64,000 nucleotides of DNA from Commensalibacter papalotli (ex Servin-Garciduenas et al. 2014) (GCF_000527695.1 NZ_ATSX01000001.1:1-64000); one strand, 5' to 3'. Counted from the first letter of the stretch, positions 43,293-52,095 are shown. The notes: generated from the letters alone by a model not told the origin. Made by a program: numbers and translations.

Positions 43293-43679
43293 TTAAGAGG
43301 CAGATTTTAAAGCTTCGGCCGTAGAAGCTTGAAAGGCTTGCTCAACGGATTGTATTAATGTTGGTAATCTAAAAGGTTTGTCAATTTTGGGCAAAGGGAG
43401 TTGTGCCAGACGCTTATTAAGCTCGAAATTACCACTCATTAATAAGATTTTACATTGTTGCGTCAGTAGTTCTTTAACCAAAGGATAAGGGTCGCCGTCA
43501 GGTAAGCAAGAATCTACGATGGCAATATCAAAGCGAAACTGAGATTGTAGGCAACATGCCTGAGTAACAGAGTGCGCAATATAAATTTTTTCAACTTTGT
43601 TTAGTAAACTCAGTTCGAGTAAATCGCATATTTCTGGTTGGTCTTCTATGATTAAAAGCGAAGCAGAAGAGAGTATCAT
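43293..43679 (-). CDS. Single-domain response regulator (receiver only)
   Basis: 128 aa. Receiver-domain residues are present: acidic pair E12-D13 (IIEDQ), phosphoacceptor D56 (AIVDSCLPDG), the conserved Ser after KILLMS, and the Lys-Pro pair in KIDKPF. No output domain and no kinase gene are nearby. It may act in a phosphorelay or by protein contact; the partner is unknown. Confidence 0.88.
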   Translation of the reverse strand: MILSSASLLIIEDQPEICDLLELSLLNKVEKIYIAHSVTQACCLQSQFRFDIAIVDSCLPDGDPYPLVKELLTQQCKILLMSGNFELNKRLAQLPLPKIDKPFRLPTLIQSVEQAFQASTAEALKSAS

Positions 43680-43788
43680 TAACTAATCAACCGTGTATTT
43701 AACATGAGAGGTGCAAAGAACTTTTTTTATAACAAAAAAATTATTATCTGTATAACACTATTTTGAAATTTTAAGGAAAAAATTAAAG

Positions 43789-43817
43789 AAATATCAACTT
43801 AAAATTAAATGATATTT
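43789..43817 (-). terminator. Putative terminator of tRNA-Arg
   Basis: Inverted repeat 43789-43796 AAATATCA with 43810-43817 TGATATTT, a few bases beyond the tRNA 3' end on the minus strand and followed there by a T-rich run (TTTAATTTTTT). The stem is A+T-rich and therefore weak. Confidence 0.45.
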
Positions 43818-43820
43818 AAA

Positions 43821-43897
43821 TGGCGCACCCGACAGGAATCGAACCCATAACCCCCAGATTCGTAGTCTGGTGCTCTATCCAGTTGAGCTACGGGTGC
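43821..43897 (-). tRNA. tRNA-Arg (anticodon ACG)
   Basis: The minus strand folds as a full cloverleaf: acceptor GCACCCG / CGGGTGC, D arm TAGCTCAACTGGATAGAGCA, anticodon stem CCAGA / TCTGG around loop CTACGAA (anticodon ACG, read as ICG after deamination), and T arm GGGTTCGATTCC. The CCA end is encoded (43821-43823). Length 77 nt including CCA. It sits alone between the receiver gene and a lipoprotein gene. Confidence 0.97.
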
Positions 43898-43907
43898 GTC
43901 TTGAAAT

Positions 43908-43943
43908 AGGCTTGTATCTTATCTTTTTTTTGATTGCAAGCCT
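43908..43943. terminator. Inverted repeat with T-run between a lipoprotein gene and tRNA-Arg
   Basis: AGGCTTG (43908-43914) pairs with CAAGCCT (43937-43943), which on the plus strand is followed by eight T. The terminator shape is clearest on the plus strand, where no gene is expected to be transcribed. On the minus strand it would separate the lipoprotein gene from the tRNA. The loop is long (22 nt). Confidence 0.35.
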
Positions 43944-43961
43944 TTTTTTTATTTTTATTAA

Positions 43962-44399
43962 TTAATGTGCGATGGCATCTGACAAGCCATAATGTTTGGG
44001 GCGATAAAAAGTAATGTGCGCACGGCAGTCTGGGGTTCCATAAGTGCCGATAATATTTTCATCTTTTGCTTTACCTTCGAAAATTAAATCATAAGGTTTG
44101 TGATCCATATCTACTCGATGAAGTTTTGCTACTAAATGTCTTGGTTTTTGTTTTTTATCGAAATCCCCTCTTAGAATCAAAGCACCATTATCAGGGGAAA
44201 AAAGAACCATTTTTTTATCAACGCGTAATGCGGCTATTCTATCGGTAGGGCAGGTTCCTTGTTCAACTTCCATTTTTCCCAACCAAATACCTTGTGGGTG
44301 ATCTTCTGCAAGTTTGCTGCCACAAGCATTCAAAGTAAGGCAGGTAAGTCCTAAAAGCATGGAGTTGGTAAAAAAATATCTTATTTTCTTTTTAATCAT
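43962..44399 (-). CDS. Unknown lipoprotein
   Basis: I choose the ATG at 44399 (145 aa) rather than the one at 44414, because GGAG stands 6 nt before it and it opens a lipoprotein signal: MIKKKIRYFF, hydrophobic core, lipobox TLNAC. The mature domain begins near HPQGIWLGKMEVEQGTCPTD and ends with DCRAHITFYRP; two further Cys could form a disulfide. I recognise no family. It is divergent from guaA. Confidence 0.8.
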   Translation of the reverse strand: MIKKKIRYFFTNSMLLGLTCLTLNACGSKLAEDHPQGIWLGKMEVEQGTCPTDRIAALRVDKKMVLFSPDNGALILRGDFDKKQKPRHLVAKLHRVDMDHKPYDLIFEGKAKDENIIGTYGTPDCRAHITFYRPKHYGLSDAIAH

Positions 44400-44575
44400 A
44401 GAAAGCTCCGACAAAATTCAATAAAAACTTATAGTATGAAAACATCAAATTAATTTAGTCTTATAAACGAGAAAGTTAAAATTTTTTAGATAATTCTCTT
44501 TTTATCTGAATGTTTTTCGCTTATTTGATAGTGAAGCATGTTTTTTCAAAAAAGTTTAATGAAGAAGTTGGTATA

Positions 44576-46153
44576 ATGACCCAAGTAAGTGACTTAGAAC
44601 AATCTTTACACGAAGAAAAGATTCTTATTCTTGATTTCGGTAGCCAAGTAACGCAATTAATAGCCCGACGCGTTCGCGAAAGTGGTGTTTATTGTGAAAT
44701 TTGGCCTTATACCAGTAAAAATGAAAAGATTCGTTCTTTTGCGCCCAAAGGTATTATTTTATCAGGCGGTCCTGCCAGTGTTGCGGATCAAGATTCTCCT
44801 CGTATTCCAGATGAAGTTTTTGCGCTTAATATCCCTGTCTTGGGGATTTGCTATGGCGAACAAGCAATGTGCCACCAGTTAGGGGGACAGGTCGAATCTA
44901 GCGATCATCGTGAATTTGGTCGTGCGCACGTCGATGTTGTTGAAGATAGCTCTTTATGCCGTGGGGTATGGGCAAGAGGAAGTCGTGAGCAAGTATGGAT
45001 GAGCCATGGGGATCGTGTTGTGAAACTTCCTCCTGGATTTAAAGTTATTGGAACCAGTGAAGGTGCGCCTTATGCGATGATTGCTGATGAAGGTCGTCGT
45101 TTATACGGGGTTCAATTCCATCCAGAAGTTGTGCACACACCTCATGGTGCAGCATTGTTAAAGAATTTCACGCATAATATTGCTGGTTGTCGTGGAAATT
45201 GGACAATGGCGAGTTTTCGTGATTTGGAAATCGAACGAATTCGTCAGCAAGTTGGGGATAAAAAGGTTATTTGTGGTTTATCTGGTGGTGTTGATTCTGC
45301 GGTGGCGGCTGTATTAATACACCAAGCGATTGGCGATCAACTAACCTGTATTTTTGTCGATCATGGTATGTTGCGTCAAGGTGAGGTCGATGAGGTTGTT
45401 AAAACCTTTACTGGGCAGTTTAATATTCCTTTGATTAAACGTGATGCTTCTGATCTGTTCTTAAAAGAATTAGAGGGTGTTAAAGATCCAGAAATTAAAC
45501 GTAAAACGATTGGTCGTTTATTTGTTGAAGTCTTTGAAGAAGAAGCTAAAAAATTAGGTGGTGCGGATTTTCTTGCCCAGGGAACTTTATACCCTGATGT
45601 GATTGAAAGTGTCAGTGTTACAGGATCATCAGTAACTATTAAATCTCATCATAATGTTGGTGGGTTACCAGAGCGGATGAATATGCAGCTGGTTGAACCG
45701 CTTCGAGATTTGTTTAAAGATGAAGTCCGTGACCTTGGTCGTGAAATGGGTATTCCAGAGAATATCGTCGGTCGTCATCCTTTTCCTGGACCAGGATTAG
45801 CTATTCGAATTCTAAGTGATATTACGAATGATAAACTGGATTTGTTGCGTAAAATTGATTCTATTTATCTGGAAGAAATTCGGAGTGCTGGTTTATATGA
45901 TGCTATTTGGCAAGCCTTTGCTGTATTGTTGCCTGTTCGTACGGTGGGTGTGATGGGTGATGGTCGTACTTACGATCACGCTTGCGCATTACGTGCAGTT
46001 ACCAGTGTTGATGGAATGACTGCGGATGTTTATCCATTCGATATGGCCTTTTTGACGAGAGTTGCTGGGCGTATTGTGAATGAAGTCCGCGGTGTTAATC
46101 GTGTAACCTATGATATTACCTCTAAACCACCAGGAACGATTGAGTGGGAATAA
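44576..46153 (+). CDS. guaA: GMP synthase (glutamine-hydrolysing)
   Basis: Converts XMP to GMP with glutamine and ATP. The frame is open from an ATG at 44510, but the ATG at 44576 (525 aa) fits family length. The class I amidotransferase domain has nucleophile Cys in GICYGEQAM and His/Glu in VQFHPEVV; the ATP-pyrophosphatase loop is [11 protein letters not shown]; the C-terminal dimerisation domain ends KPPGTIEWE, the usual C-terminus. It is convergent with the nucleotidyltransferase gene, with only 4 bases between stop codons. Confidence 0.96.
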   Translation: MTQVSDLEQSLHEEKILILDFGSQVTQLIARRVRESGVYCEIWPYTSKNEKIRSFAPKGIILSGGPASVADQDSPRIPDEVFALNIPVLGICYGEQAMCHQLGGQVESSDHREFGRAHVDVVEDSSLCRGVWARGSREQVWMSHGDRVVKLPPGFKVIGTSEGAPYAMIADEGRRLYGVQFHPEVVHTPHGAALLKNFTHNIAGCRGNWTMASFRDLEIERIRQQVGDKKVICGLSGGVDSAVAAVLIHQAIGDQLTCIFVDHGMLRQGEVDEVVKTFTGQFNIPLIKRDASDLFLKELEGVKDPEIKRKTIGRLFVEVFEEEAKKLGGADFLAQGTLYPDVIESVSVTGSSVTIKSHHNVGGLPERMNMQLVEPLRDLFKDEVRDLGREMGIPENIVGRHPFPGPGLAIRILSDITNDKLDLLRKIDSIYLEEIRSAGLYDAIWQAFAVLLPVRTVGVMGDGRTYDHACALRAVTSVDGMTADVYPFDMAFLTRVAGRIVNEVRGVNRVTYDITSKPPGTIEWE

Positions 46154-46157
46154 AGGT

Positions 46158-46505
46158 CTAATTATATTTGAGTGGAAGTGTCAAAATTTGATTACTTCCC
46201 TTCATATAATAATGTTTATTTTGCTTAACTGATTTTAGAAAAATACTAGTTTTACTTTCTTCTAAGTTTAACAATACTGCATGTAAATTGACTTGAGTTA
46301 TATCGAAAATAATTGATGAATATAACTCTATTTCTTGAAGTATTAACAACCTTTTATGCTTCTCATAAATACAAATTATATCAACATCATTAAAAATATT
46401 GGATTTCAATACCGATCCGAAAAGAATAACTTGGTGGCTATTGAATAAAATTCTTTTACCTTCGTTAATAATTCGCATTAATTGCTTAACGTTTTTCTGG
46501 CACAT
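46158..46505 (-). CDS. Minimal nucleotidyltransferase (MNT-like), partner of the HNH protein
   Basis: 115 aa from the ATG at 46505, or 106 aa from the ATG at 46478. The later ATG overlaps the upstream HNH stop codon (TAATG), so it may be the true, translationally coupled start. The pol-beta nucleotidyltransferase motif is complete: G30-S31 in ILFGSV, D40 and D42 in NDVDII, and a third acidic residue at D68 (IIFDIT). Small MNT proteins often act as antitoxins that AMPylate a partner, typically a HEPN toxin; here the partner is an HNH protein. The region is A+T-rich compared with guaA. Confidence 0.75.
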   Translation of the reverse strand: MCQKNVKQLMRIINEGKRILFNSHQVILFGSVLKSNIFNDVDIICIYEKHKRLLILQEIELYSSIIFDITQVNLHAVLLNLEESKTSIFLKSVKQNKHYYMKGSNQILTLPLKYN

Positions 46506-47668
46506 AATTTCGCAAATTGGTTTGTATTAAGAGCTCTGATATTTAAATTTAAGCCATTTAGATACTCTAAAGCTTCAGATGAAAATGGACCACCATTCCA
46601 ATTATGAGTATTAATTATTATTAAATTTTCTTCTGCTTGTAATGTCATAACATCATTTACAGTTATTTCATACTCATACATTAATAGTAGTTCTATTGAA
46701 TCATTCACAAGAATTTTTGTAAAATTATATTGTTCAGGAAAAGCCCAATTATAATATTTGTTTTGAAAGAGTATCTTTAAAATAAAAACTACATCGCTGA
46801 TACGTAATTGTGTTTCTATATTTTTTTGGTAATAAATTTTTTCAGTATATAGTATTTGTTGAAATCTTATTACATTGTCTAAAGTAACTTTTTCTTCTTT
46901 GTTAGATTCATCTGTGTAAATTAAATGTTGTGGTGAGAAAAGACTAAAATCAATTAATCTTTGTTCTTTATCAAGTTTTTTTAATAAATTTTGTAAATAA
47001 GTTAGATTGTTTGTATTTGATTCCTCTGTGATGATTTCTAAACCAAAAATGGTTAGGATTTCCTTTGGGAAAAGTGCTTGTCTTGTAAATATTTCTGGTT
47101 CTCGAGTATTAATAAAATCTTGTTGATGTCGTTCATACAGGTCAATTATATCTCTGAGTTTATTGTTTATTAAATTTATATTGGCTTTTAGTATAGTTAA
47201 TATTATTTCATTATTACTGATGATTTTTGGTTCGAATTGAACCCATGACTTATGTGTCTCTAAGGAAGCCTTCAAACTTTCGGGTCCATATAGATCAAAA
47301 ATATTTTTATTTTCTTTTAAATACGGTATAATATTTTCCTTTAATAAAGCAAATGAGTCGTATTTTTTACAGAAAATTTCTTTTAATTTTTTTTGTCTAT
47401 CTTCTTTCCATTGTAGAAGCTTATTTTCTATTTGCGTATCGTTTTGTCTAGAGGAATCAATGATTTTATGGCAGTTTTTACATAGTAAAATTAAGTTTTC
47501 AAACTCTATACTTCCACCCTTCGCATGCTCTTGAATATGGGCTATATCAGCAACAGATGCTGTATCTGTTATAAGTAACGTATTGCATTCAGGATTCATA
47601 CAAAAACCAAAGGATTCAGCCCAAAGTTGCCTTTGGATATTTTGTGAAATTGGGGGTCTTTTAATCAT
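46478..47668 (-). CDS. HNH endonuclease-domain protein with unknown helical C-terminal region
   Basis: 396 aa. The N-terminal HNH zinc-finger nuclease is intact: C23 and C28 (CMNPEC), H44 as likely general base (IAHI), N58 (FENLILLC), C63 and C66 (LCKNC) and H67. Residues from about 85 are long Asn/Lys/Ile-rich helices I cannot assign. The last 55 residues (LIIINTHNWNGGPFSSEALEYL and on; pattern W.GG..S.EALEYL) faintly resemble the end of Mrr-like restriction folds, but I see no catalytic set. No Shine-Dalgarno precedes the ATG. It forms a two-gene unit with the nucleotidyltransferase, inserted between guaA and nrdA. Confidence 0.8.
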   Translation of the reverse strand: MIKRPPISQNIQRQLWAESFGFCMNPECNTLLITDTASVADIAHIQEHAKGGSIEFENLILLCKNCHKIIDSSRQNDTQIENKLLQWKEDRQKKLKEIFCKKYDSFALLKENIIPYLKENKNIFDLYGPESLKASLETHKSWVQFEPKIISNNEIILTILKANINLINNKLRDIIDLYERHQQDFINTREPEIFTRQALFPKEILTIFGLEIITEESNTNNLTYLQNLLKKLDKEQRLIDFSLFSPQHLIYTDESNKEEKVTLDNVIRFQQILYTEKIYYQKNIETQLRISDVVFILKILFQNKYYNWAFPEQYNFTKILVNDSIELLLMYEYEITVNDVMTLQAEENLIIINTHNWNGGPFSSEALEYLNGLNLNIRALNTNQFAKLCARKTLSN

Positions 47669-47873
47669 AAAGGAGCAACTTTTATGTTTTGGTTTGTTTC
47701 TAATATGTTAATATATACAGATGGATTAAAATAGAAACGTTTTAATTTTATTCTTTTTTGCTTCAATTTTACATGTATTTTAGATTTTGTGTATAGTTGA
47801 ATTAGTTGGTAAAATTTAGCATGTGTGGTAATTACATGCTAATAAAATATTTCTTGTCAAGACTATTGTTCTG

Positions 47874-47902
47874 TTGATTTTGTATCATCATATAGATATA
47901 TA
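47874..47902 (+). promoter_or_regulatory. Putative nrdA promoter
   Basis: TTGATT (47874-47879) and TATATA (47897-47902) with a 17-nt spacer, about 115 nt upstream of the GTG start. One NrdR-like box fills the spacer and the other lies just beyond the expected start point, which is what a NrdR-repressed promoter should look like. Confidence 0.5.
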
Positions 47903-47928
47903 TATTCTTTAAATATACTAGATATAGA
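47885..47928 (+). promoter_or_regulatory. Pair of NrdR-like boxes upstream of nrdA
   Basis: 47917-47928 reads ACTAGATATAGA, a 10/12 match to the palindrome ACTATATATAGT seen upstream of nrdB. 47885-47896 reads TCATCATATAGA, a 7/12 match that shares the half ATATAGA. The centres are 32 bp apart, the usual spacing of tandem NrdR boxes (about three helical turns). Confidence 0.55.
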
Positions 47929-48018
47929 AAATTAACCATTTCATTTAACAATTTATGGTGTATCATTAGGGATAACAAACCCCTAAGCCCTTAATCTTGT
48001 TTTGCGAGGATATGAGAC

Positions 48019-49941
48019 GTGAGTCCTGTTGATGTACTTGAAAAAAAGACCTCTGTAACAGTAAGAAGTAAAGTTGAACAATCCACGTTTGACTTTACTG
48101 ATGCGTTGGCTGGAAACGTTCAGCTTTATGGGCGATATCAGGTAAAACTTAATCATTCTCGTGATGATTTGTTAACCCCTTTTGGTAAAGCGACATTGGA
48201 TGATCGCTATTTGATGGAAGGGGAGTCTTATCAAGATTTATTTGCACGTGTTGCTTCTTATTACGGTAGTGACGCAGGGCATGCACAACGGCTTTATGAT
48301 TATATGTCTCAACATTGGTTTATGCCTGCAACGCCAGTACTATCGAATGGGGGAACTTCTCGTGGTTTGCCGATTTCTTGCTTTTTGAACGAAGCAGAAG
48401 ACAGCCTTAAAGGTATTGTTGAGCTGTGGAACGAAAATGTTTGGCTTGCTTCTCGTGGCGGTGGAATTGGTTCTTATTGGGGGAATCTGCGTTCAATTGG
48501 TGAAAATGTTAAACGGAATGGTAAAACCTCAGGAGTGATTCCGTTTATTCGCGTGATGGATAGCTTAACGTTGGCAATCAGCCAAGGTTCTTTACGTCGT
48601 GGTTCAGCTGCTGTGTATTTGCCCGTTTGGCATCCTGAGATTGAAGAATTTATCGAATTACGTCGCCCTACAGGGGGGGATCCTAATCGTAAAGCATTGA
48701 ATTTACATCATGGTGTATTGGTTTCTGATGCTTTTATGCGCGCTGTAGAGAAAAACGAAGAATGGGCGTTATTATCTCCCAAAGATCAATCTGTGATTCG
48801 TAAAGTTTCAGCACGTTCTTTGTGGATCAGATTGCTAACAACACGTATTGAACAGGGCGAACCATATATTGTTTATTCAGATACCGTTAATAATGCACGT
48901 CCAGAACATCATAAATTAGCTGGACTTGAAGTTAAAACTTCGAATCTCTGTGCTGAAATTACATTACCAACTGGAATAGATCATAAAGGTGAAGAGAGAA
49001 CAGCTGTTTGTTGTTTGTCTTCTTTAAATCTAGAATATTGGGATCAATGGAATAATGTTCCTCAGTTTATTCCAGATGTCATGTTATTTTTGGACAATGT
49101 CTTACAAGATTTTATCAACAACGCGCCAGATGAAATGGCACGCGCTCGTTATGCAGCGTCTCGTGAACGTTCAGTTGGTATGGGCGTTATGGGTTTTCAT
49201 TCTTTCTTGCAAGCCAAGAATATTCCTTTTGAAAGTGCGATGGCCAAAGTTTGGAATAAAAAAATGTTCCAACATATTCGTGCTCAAGCAGATAAAGCCT
49301 CTGTGATGCTAGCCGAAGAACGTGGCCCGTGTCCTGATGCTGAAGATTATGGAATTAACGAACGCTTTTCAAATAAAATGGCAATTGCACCAACGGCTTC
49401 TATTTCTATTATTGCGGGAAATGCCAGTCCAGGAATAGAACCGATTAATGCCAATGTCTTCTTGCAAAAAACATTATCAGGGTCCTTTATCGTGCGTAAT
49501 CGTCATTTGAGAGCATTATTGCAAAGCAAAGGACAAGACACAGATGAGGTTTGGTCTTCTATCACGTTGAACAAAGGCAGTGTTCAGAATTTGGAATTTT
49601 TAACTCAAGATGAAAAAGATGTTTTTAAGACAGCATTTGAACTTGATCAACGCTGGATTATTGAACATGCAGCAGATCGCTCGCCGTTTATTTGTCAGTC
49701 TCAATCTGTTAATTTATTCGTGCCAGCAGACATTCATAAACGTGATTTACATCAAATTCATTATCAAGCATGGAAAAAAGGGGTGAAATCTTTATATTAT
49801 TGTCGCTCATTATCCTTACAACGTGCAGATGACGTCAGTAATGTTGCGGTAAAGATGGATGTTTTATCTCCGATTACGCCATCAACACCAATTGATGGGA
49901 ATACAACGACAGATTATGAAGAGTGCCTATCTTGTCAATAG
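48019..49941 (+). CDS. nrdA: Class I ribonucleotide reductase large (alpha) subunit
   Basis: Reduces ribonucleotides to deoxyribonucleotides with the radical from the beta subunit. GTG start with AGGA 10 nt upstream. Active-site features are PATPVLSNGG, CFLNEAEDSLKGI (reactive Cys), SNLCAEITLP with the radical Cys region, the loop ISIIAGNASPGIEP, paired Tyr in LYYCRS and the C-terminal redox pair ECLSCQ. The 640-aa length and the absence of an N-terminal ATP-cone motif set it apart from long NrdA (about 760 aa). It is not in an operon with nrdB, which lies convergent 3 kb away. Confidence 0.95.
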   Translation: MSPVDVLEKKTSVTVRSKVEQSTFDFTDALAGNVQLYGRYQVKLNHSRDDLLTPFGKATLDDRYLMEGESYQDLFARVASYYGSDAGHAQRLYDYMSQHWFMPATPVLSNGGTSRGLPISCFLNEAEDSLKGIVELWNENVWLASRGGGIGSYWGNLRSIGENVKRNGKTSGVIPFIRVMDSLTLAISQGSLRRGSAAVYLPVWHPEIEEFIELRRPTGGDPNRKALNLHHGVLVSDAFMRAVEKNEEWALLSPKDQSVIRKVSARSLWIRLLTTRIEQGEPYIVYSDTVNNARPEHHKLAGLEVKTSNLCAEITLPTGIDHKGEERTAVCCLSSLNLEYWDQWNNVPQFIPDVMLFLDNVLQDFINNAPDEMARARYAASRERSVGMGVMGFHSFLQAKNIPFESAMAKVWNKKMFQHIRAQADKASVMLAEERGPCPDAEDYGINERFSNKMAIAPTASISIIAGNASPGIEPINANVFLQKTLSGSFIVRNRHLRALLQSKGQDTDEVWSSITLNKGSVQNLEFLTQDEKDVFKTAFELDQRWIIEHAADRSPFICQSQSVNLFVPADIHKRDLHQIHYQAWKKGVKSLYYCRSLSLQRADDVSNVAVKMDVLSPITPSTPIDGNTTTDYEECLSCQ

Positions 49942-49965
49942 ACTTTAATTCTTTGTAATTTTATA

Positions 49966-50001
49966 AAAACCCCTTATCTTTAATTTTAGATAAGGGGTTT
50001 T
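49966..50001 (+). terminator. Intrinsic terminator after nrdA
   Basis: 14-bp perfect stem (49966-49979 AAAACCCCTTATCT with 49988-50001 AGATAAGGGGTTTT), 8-nt loop, followed by TCTTTT. It ends the nrdA transcript 25 nt after the stop, so the next gene (aldo/keto reductase) must have its own promoter. Confidence 0.88.
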
Positions 50002-50056
50002 CTTTTACTCTGATAACTAGAAATATAAAAATTTATCATAATAGAAAGGATAAGAG

Positions 50057-50896
50057 ATGACTGCTATTCCAAAGCTTATTTTGAATGACGGAACGACAAT
50101 TCCTGCTGTTGGATTTGGTACTTACAAGTTAAATGGCAGACAAGGTGCCAAAGATATTGTTAGAGCGATTCATAACGGATATCATTTTTTAGATTCTGCA
50201 TTTAATTATGAAAATGAAGGGACAGTGGGGGAAGCTGTTCGTCAATGTGGTCTTGCTAGAGAGAAAATACAGGTCACCTCTAAACTTCCTGGACGGCATC
50301 ATCAATATGATAGAGCGTTGCTCACTATTGAGGAGTCTTTATATAGAGCTCAATTAGAGTATTATGATTTTTATTTAATTCATTGGCCCAACCCCATTAC
50401 AGGAAATTATGTGGAGGCTTGGCAGGCTTTGATTGAAGCGCAAAAAAGAGGGATGATTAAATCGATTGGAGTATGTAATTTTTTACCAGAGCATTTGGAT
50501 ACTATTATTAAAGAAACGGGAATTACCCCTTGTATTAATCAAATAGAATTACACCCTTATTTTTCTCAAGAAACACAACGTGCTTATAATAAAAAGTTGG
50601 GAATTATAACGCAATCATGGAGCCCAATTGGTAGGGCAAGTAGTATGTTGGAGAATCCAATTATCCAAGAAATTGCCAAGCAACATCAAAGGTCTACCGC
50701 TCAAATTATCTTGCGTTGGCATGTGCAATTAGGGGCTATGCCTATTCCGAAAGCGACCTCTGATGAAAGGCAAAAAAACAATCTAGCATTATTTGATTTT
50801 GCATTAACTGAAGCTGATATGGCCAAAATCAAAGAATTAGACAGGCCTGATGGACGGTTAAAAGATCAGGATCCATCACGATATGAAGAGTTTTAA
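50057..50896 (+). CDS. Aldo/keto reductase (2,5-diketo-D-gluconate reductase type)
   Basis: NAD(P)H-dependent carbonyl reductase with a TIM-barrel fold, 279 aa. Family motifs GFGTYKLNG, the catalytic set D (FLDSAFNYENE, with Tyr), K (TSKLPGRHH) and H (LIHWP), and IPKATSDERQKNN for cofactor binding are present. Acetic acid bacteria carry several such enzymes that reduce keto-sugars, but the real substrate cannot be told from sequence. It is between nrdA and nrdB. Confidence 0.9.
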   Translation: MTAIPKLILNDGTTIPAVGFGTYKLNGRQGAKDIVRAIHNGYHFLDSAFNYENEGTVGEAVRQCGLAREKIQVTSKLPGRHHQYDRALLTIEESLYRAQLEYYDFYLIHWPNPITGNYVEAWQALIEAQKRGMIKSIGVCNFLPEHLDTIIKETGITPCINQIELHPYFSQETQRAYNKKLGIITQSWSPIGRASSMLENPIIQEIAKQHQRSTAQIILRWHVQLGAMPIPKATSDERQKNNLALFDFALTEADMAKIKELDRPDGRLKDQDPSRYEEF

Positions 50897-50913
50897 GATC
50901 ATATAAATAAAAA

Positions 50914-50940
50914 AAAGAGGTTATTTAAACTAACCTCTTT
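50914..50940. terminator. Bidirectional terminator between the aldo/keto reductase gene and nrdB
   Basis: 10-bp perfect stem (50914-50923 AAAGAGGTTA with 50931-50940 TAACCTCTTT), 7-nt loop, flanked by A-run on the left and T-run on the right. Both convergent genes would see a U-tract after the stem. Confidence 0.88.
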
Positions 50941-50949
50941 TTTATAATA

Positions 50950-51963
50950 CTAACCTTCTAAAATCATATCTTCAAACGCATCTTCCCAAGTTCCCTGGGT
51001 TGCAGCACGGCTATATTCAGTAGAGCGGTTTTCAAAGAAATTGGTATGCTCAACTGCGTTTAACATCTCATCCATCCATGGGAGTGGATTTTTATGAATA
51101 TCATAAAGTATATCAACCCCAAGTTGGGTTAAACGACGATTGGCAATGAAACGAATATATTGTTTAACCGTTTCAGCATCTAGACCTTCTACGTCGCCCA
51201 TTTCAAAAGCAAGATCGATAAAAGCATCTTCATGTTCCACAATGGTTGCGCAAATATCGCGTAATTCTTGTTGGAATTCAGGTGTCCATAAAGATGGATT
51301 TTCTTGAATAAACGTACGGAATAATTTGATGATGGATAAGCAATGTAAAGTTTCATCGCGCACAGACCATGAAACGATTTGTCCCATTCCTTTAAGCTTG
51401 TTAAAGCGTGGAAAATTCATCAAAATCGCAAAAGATGCAAAAAGTTGTAACCCTTCTGTAAATGCGCCAAATACAGCCATTGTTTTGGCAATTTCATAGG
51501 GGCTATCAACGTTGAAACTCTGCATATAGTCATATTTATCCTTCATTTCTTTATAATTTAAAAATGCAGAATATTCGACTTCTGGCATGCCAATTGTATC
51601 CAAAAGATAACTATAAGCAGCAATATGAATCGTCTCAATATTAGAAAATGCAGCAAGCATCATCAGAACTTCAATGGGTTTAAAGACCTGACTATAATAT
51701 TTCATATAGACATTATTAACTTCAACGTCTGACTGGGTAAAAAAACGAAAAATTTGTGTAATCAAATTTCTTTCTGAATCGTTGAGGTTTTTATGCCAAT
51801 CTTTAACATCTTCTGCCAAAGCGACTTCTTCTGGAATCCAGTGAAGGCGTTGTTGAGTTGACCATGCTTCATAGGCCCATGGATAATGAAAAGGCTTATA
51901 AACGGGATTATAAGTCATTAAATTATGGGGTTTCGTGGTGTCTTTTATGTTGTTACTCAACAA
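50950..51963 (-). CDS. nrdB: Class I ribonucleotide reductase small (beta) subunit
   Basis: Holds the di-iron centre and tyrosyl radical. Residues matching E. coli R2 are E110, H113 and radical Y117 in NIETIHIAAY, then the Glu in FTEGLQLF and Glu/His in RDETLHCL, so it is a tyrosyl-radical type enzyme. The frame begins with two adjacent TTG codons (51963 and 51960) directly after AAAGGAG; the second TTG has the better 7-nt spacing. The first ATG (residue 16) has no Shine-Dalgarno, so I favour a TTG start. Length about 336 aa. Confidence 0.95.
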   Translation of the reverse strand: MLSNNIKDTTKPHNLMTYNPVYKPFHYPWAYEAWSTQQRLHWIPEEVALAEDVKDWHKNLNDSERNLITQIFRFFTQSDVEVNNVYMKYYSQVFKPIEVLMMLAAFSNIETIHIAAYSYLLDTIGMPEVEYSAFLNYKEMKDKYDYMQSFNVDSPYEIAKTMAVFGAFTEGLQLFASFAILMNFPRFNKLKGMGQIVSWSVRDETLHCLSIIKLFRTFIQENPSLWTPEFQQELRDICATIVEHEDAFIDLAFEMGDVEGLDAETVKQYIRFIANRRLTQLGVDILYDIHKNPLPWMDEMLNAVEHTNFFENRSTEYSRAATQGTWEDAFEDMILEG

Positions 51964-52095
51964 ACTTCTCCTTTGTGGATCTTTCTTTGGTTATTTATTC
52001 ATGCAACATGGTGAACAACCAAAGAAAAATCAATCTACGAGGGCGTAACTATCGCCAATTGCTTTTATGCTAATGATAAATTATCGGGTAGATAT

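Larger units (their letters stand above)
47669..48018 (+). other. A+T-rich intergenic region upstream of nrdA
   Basis: 350 bases between the divergent HNH and nrdA genes. It contains the putative nrdA promoter and two NrdR-like boxes (separate entries). Next to the HNH start an AAAGGAG precedes a 16-codon plus-strand ORF (47684-47734) that I do not consider supported. No other gene is visible. Confidence 0.5.

Noticed and set aside
43821-47668. tRNA-Arg as attachment site of an island carrying the HNH pair
   Set aside because: No integrase and no repeat of the tRNA 3' end was seen; guaA and a lipoprotein gene lie between them.
46478-47668. HNH protein as a CBASS Cap5 (HNH-SAVED) effector
   Set aside because: The length fits, but I cannot see a SAVED signature and no full-size CD-NTase gene is adjacent; left as an alternative only.
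47684-47734. 16-codon plus-strand ORF (MFWFVSNMLIYTDGLK) with AAAGGAG upstream, divergent from the HNH gene
   Set aside because: Too short to support as a gene, and the purine run overlaps the 5' end region of the HNH gene; such matches are expected by chance.
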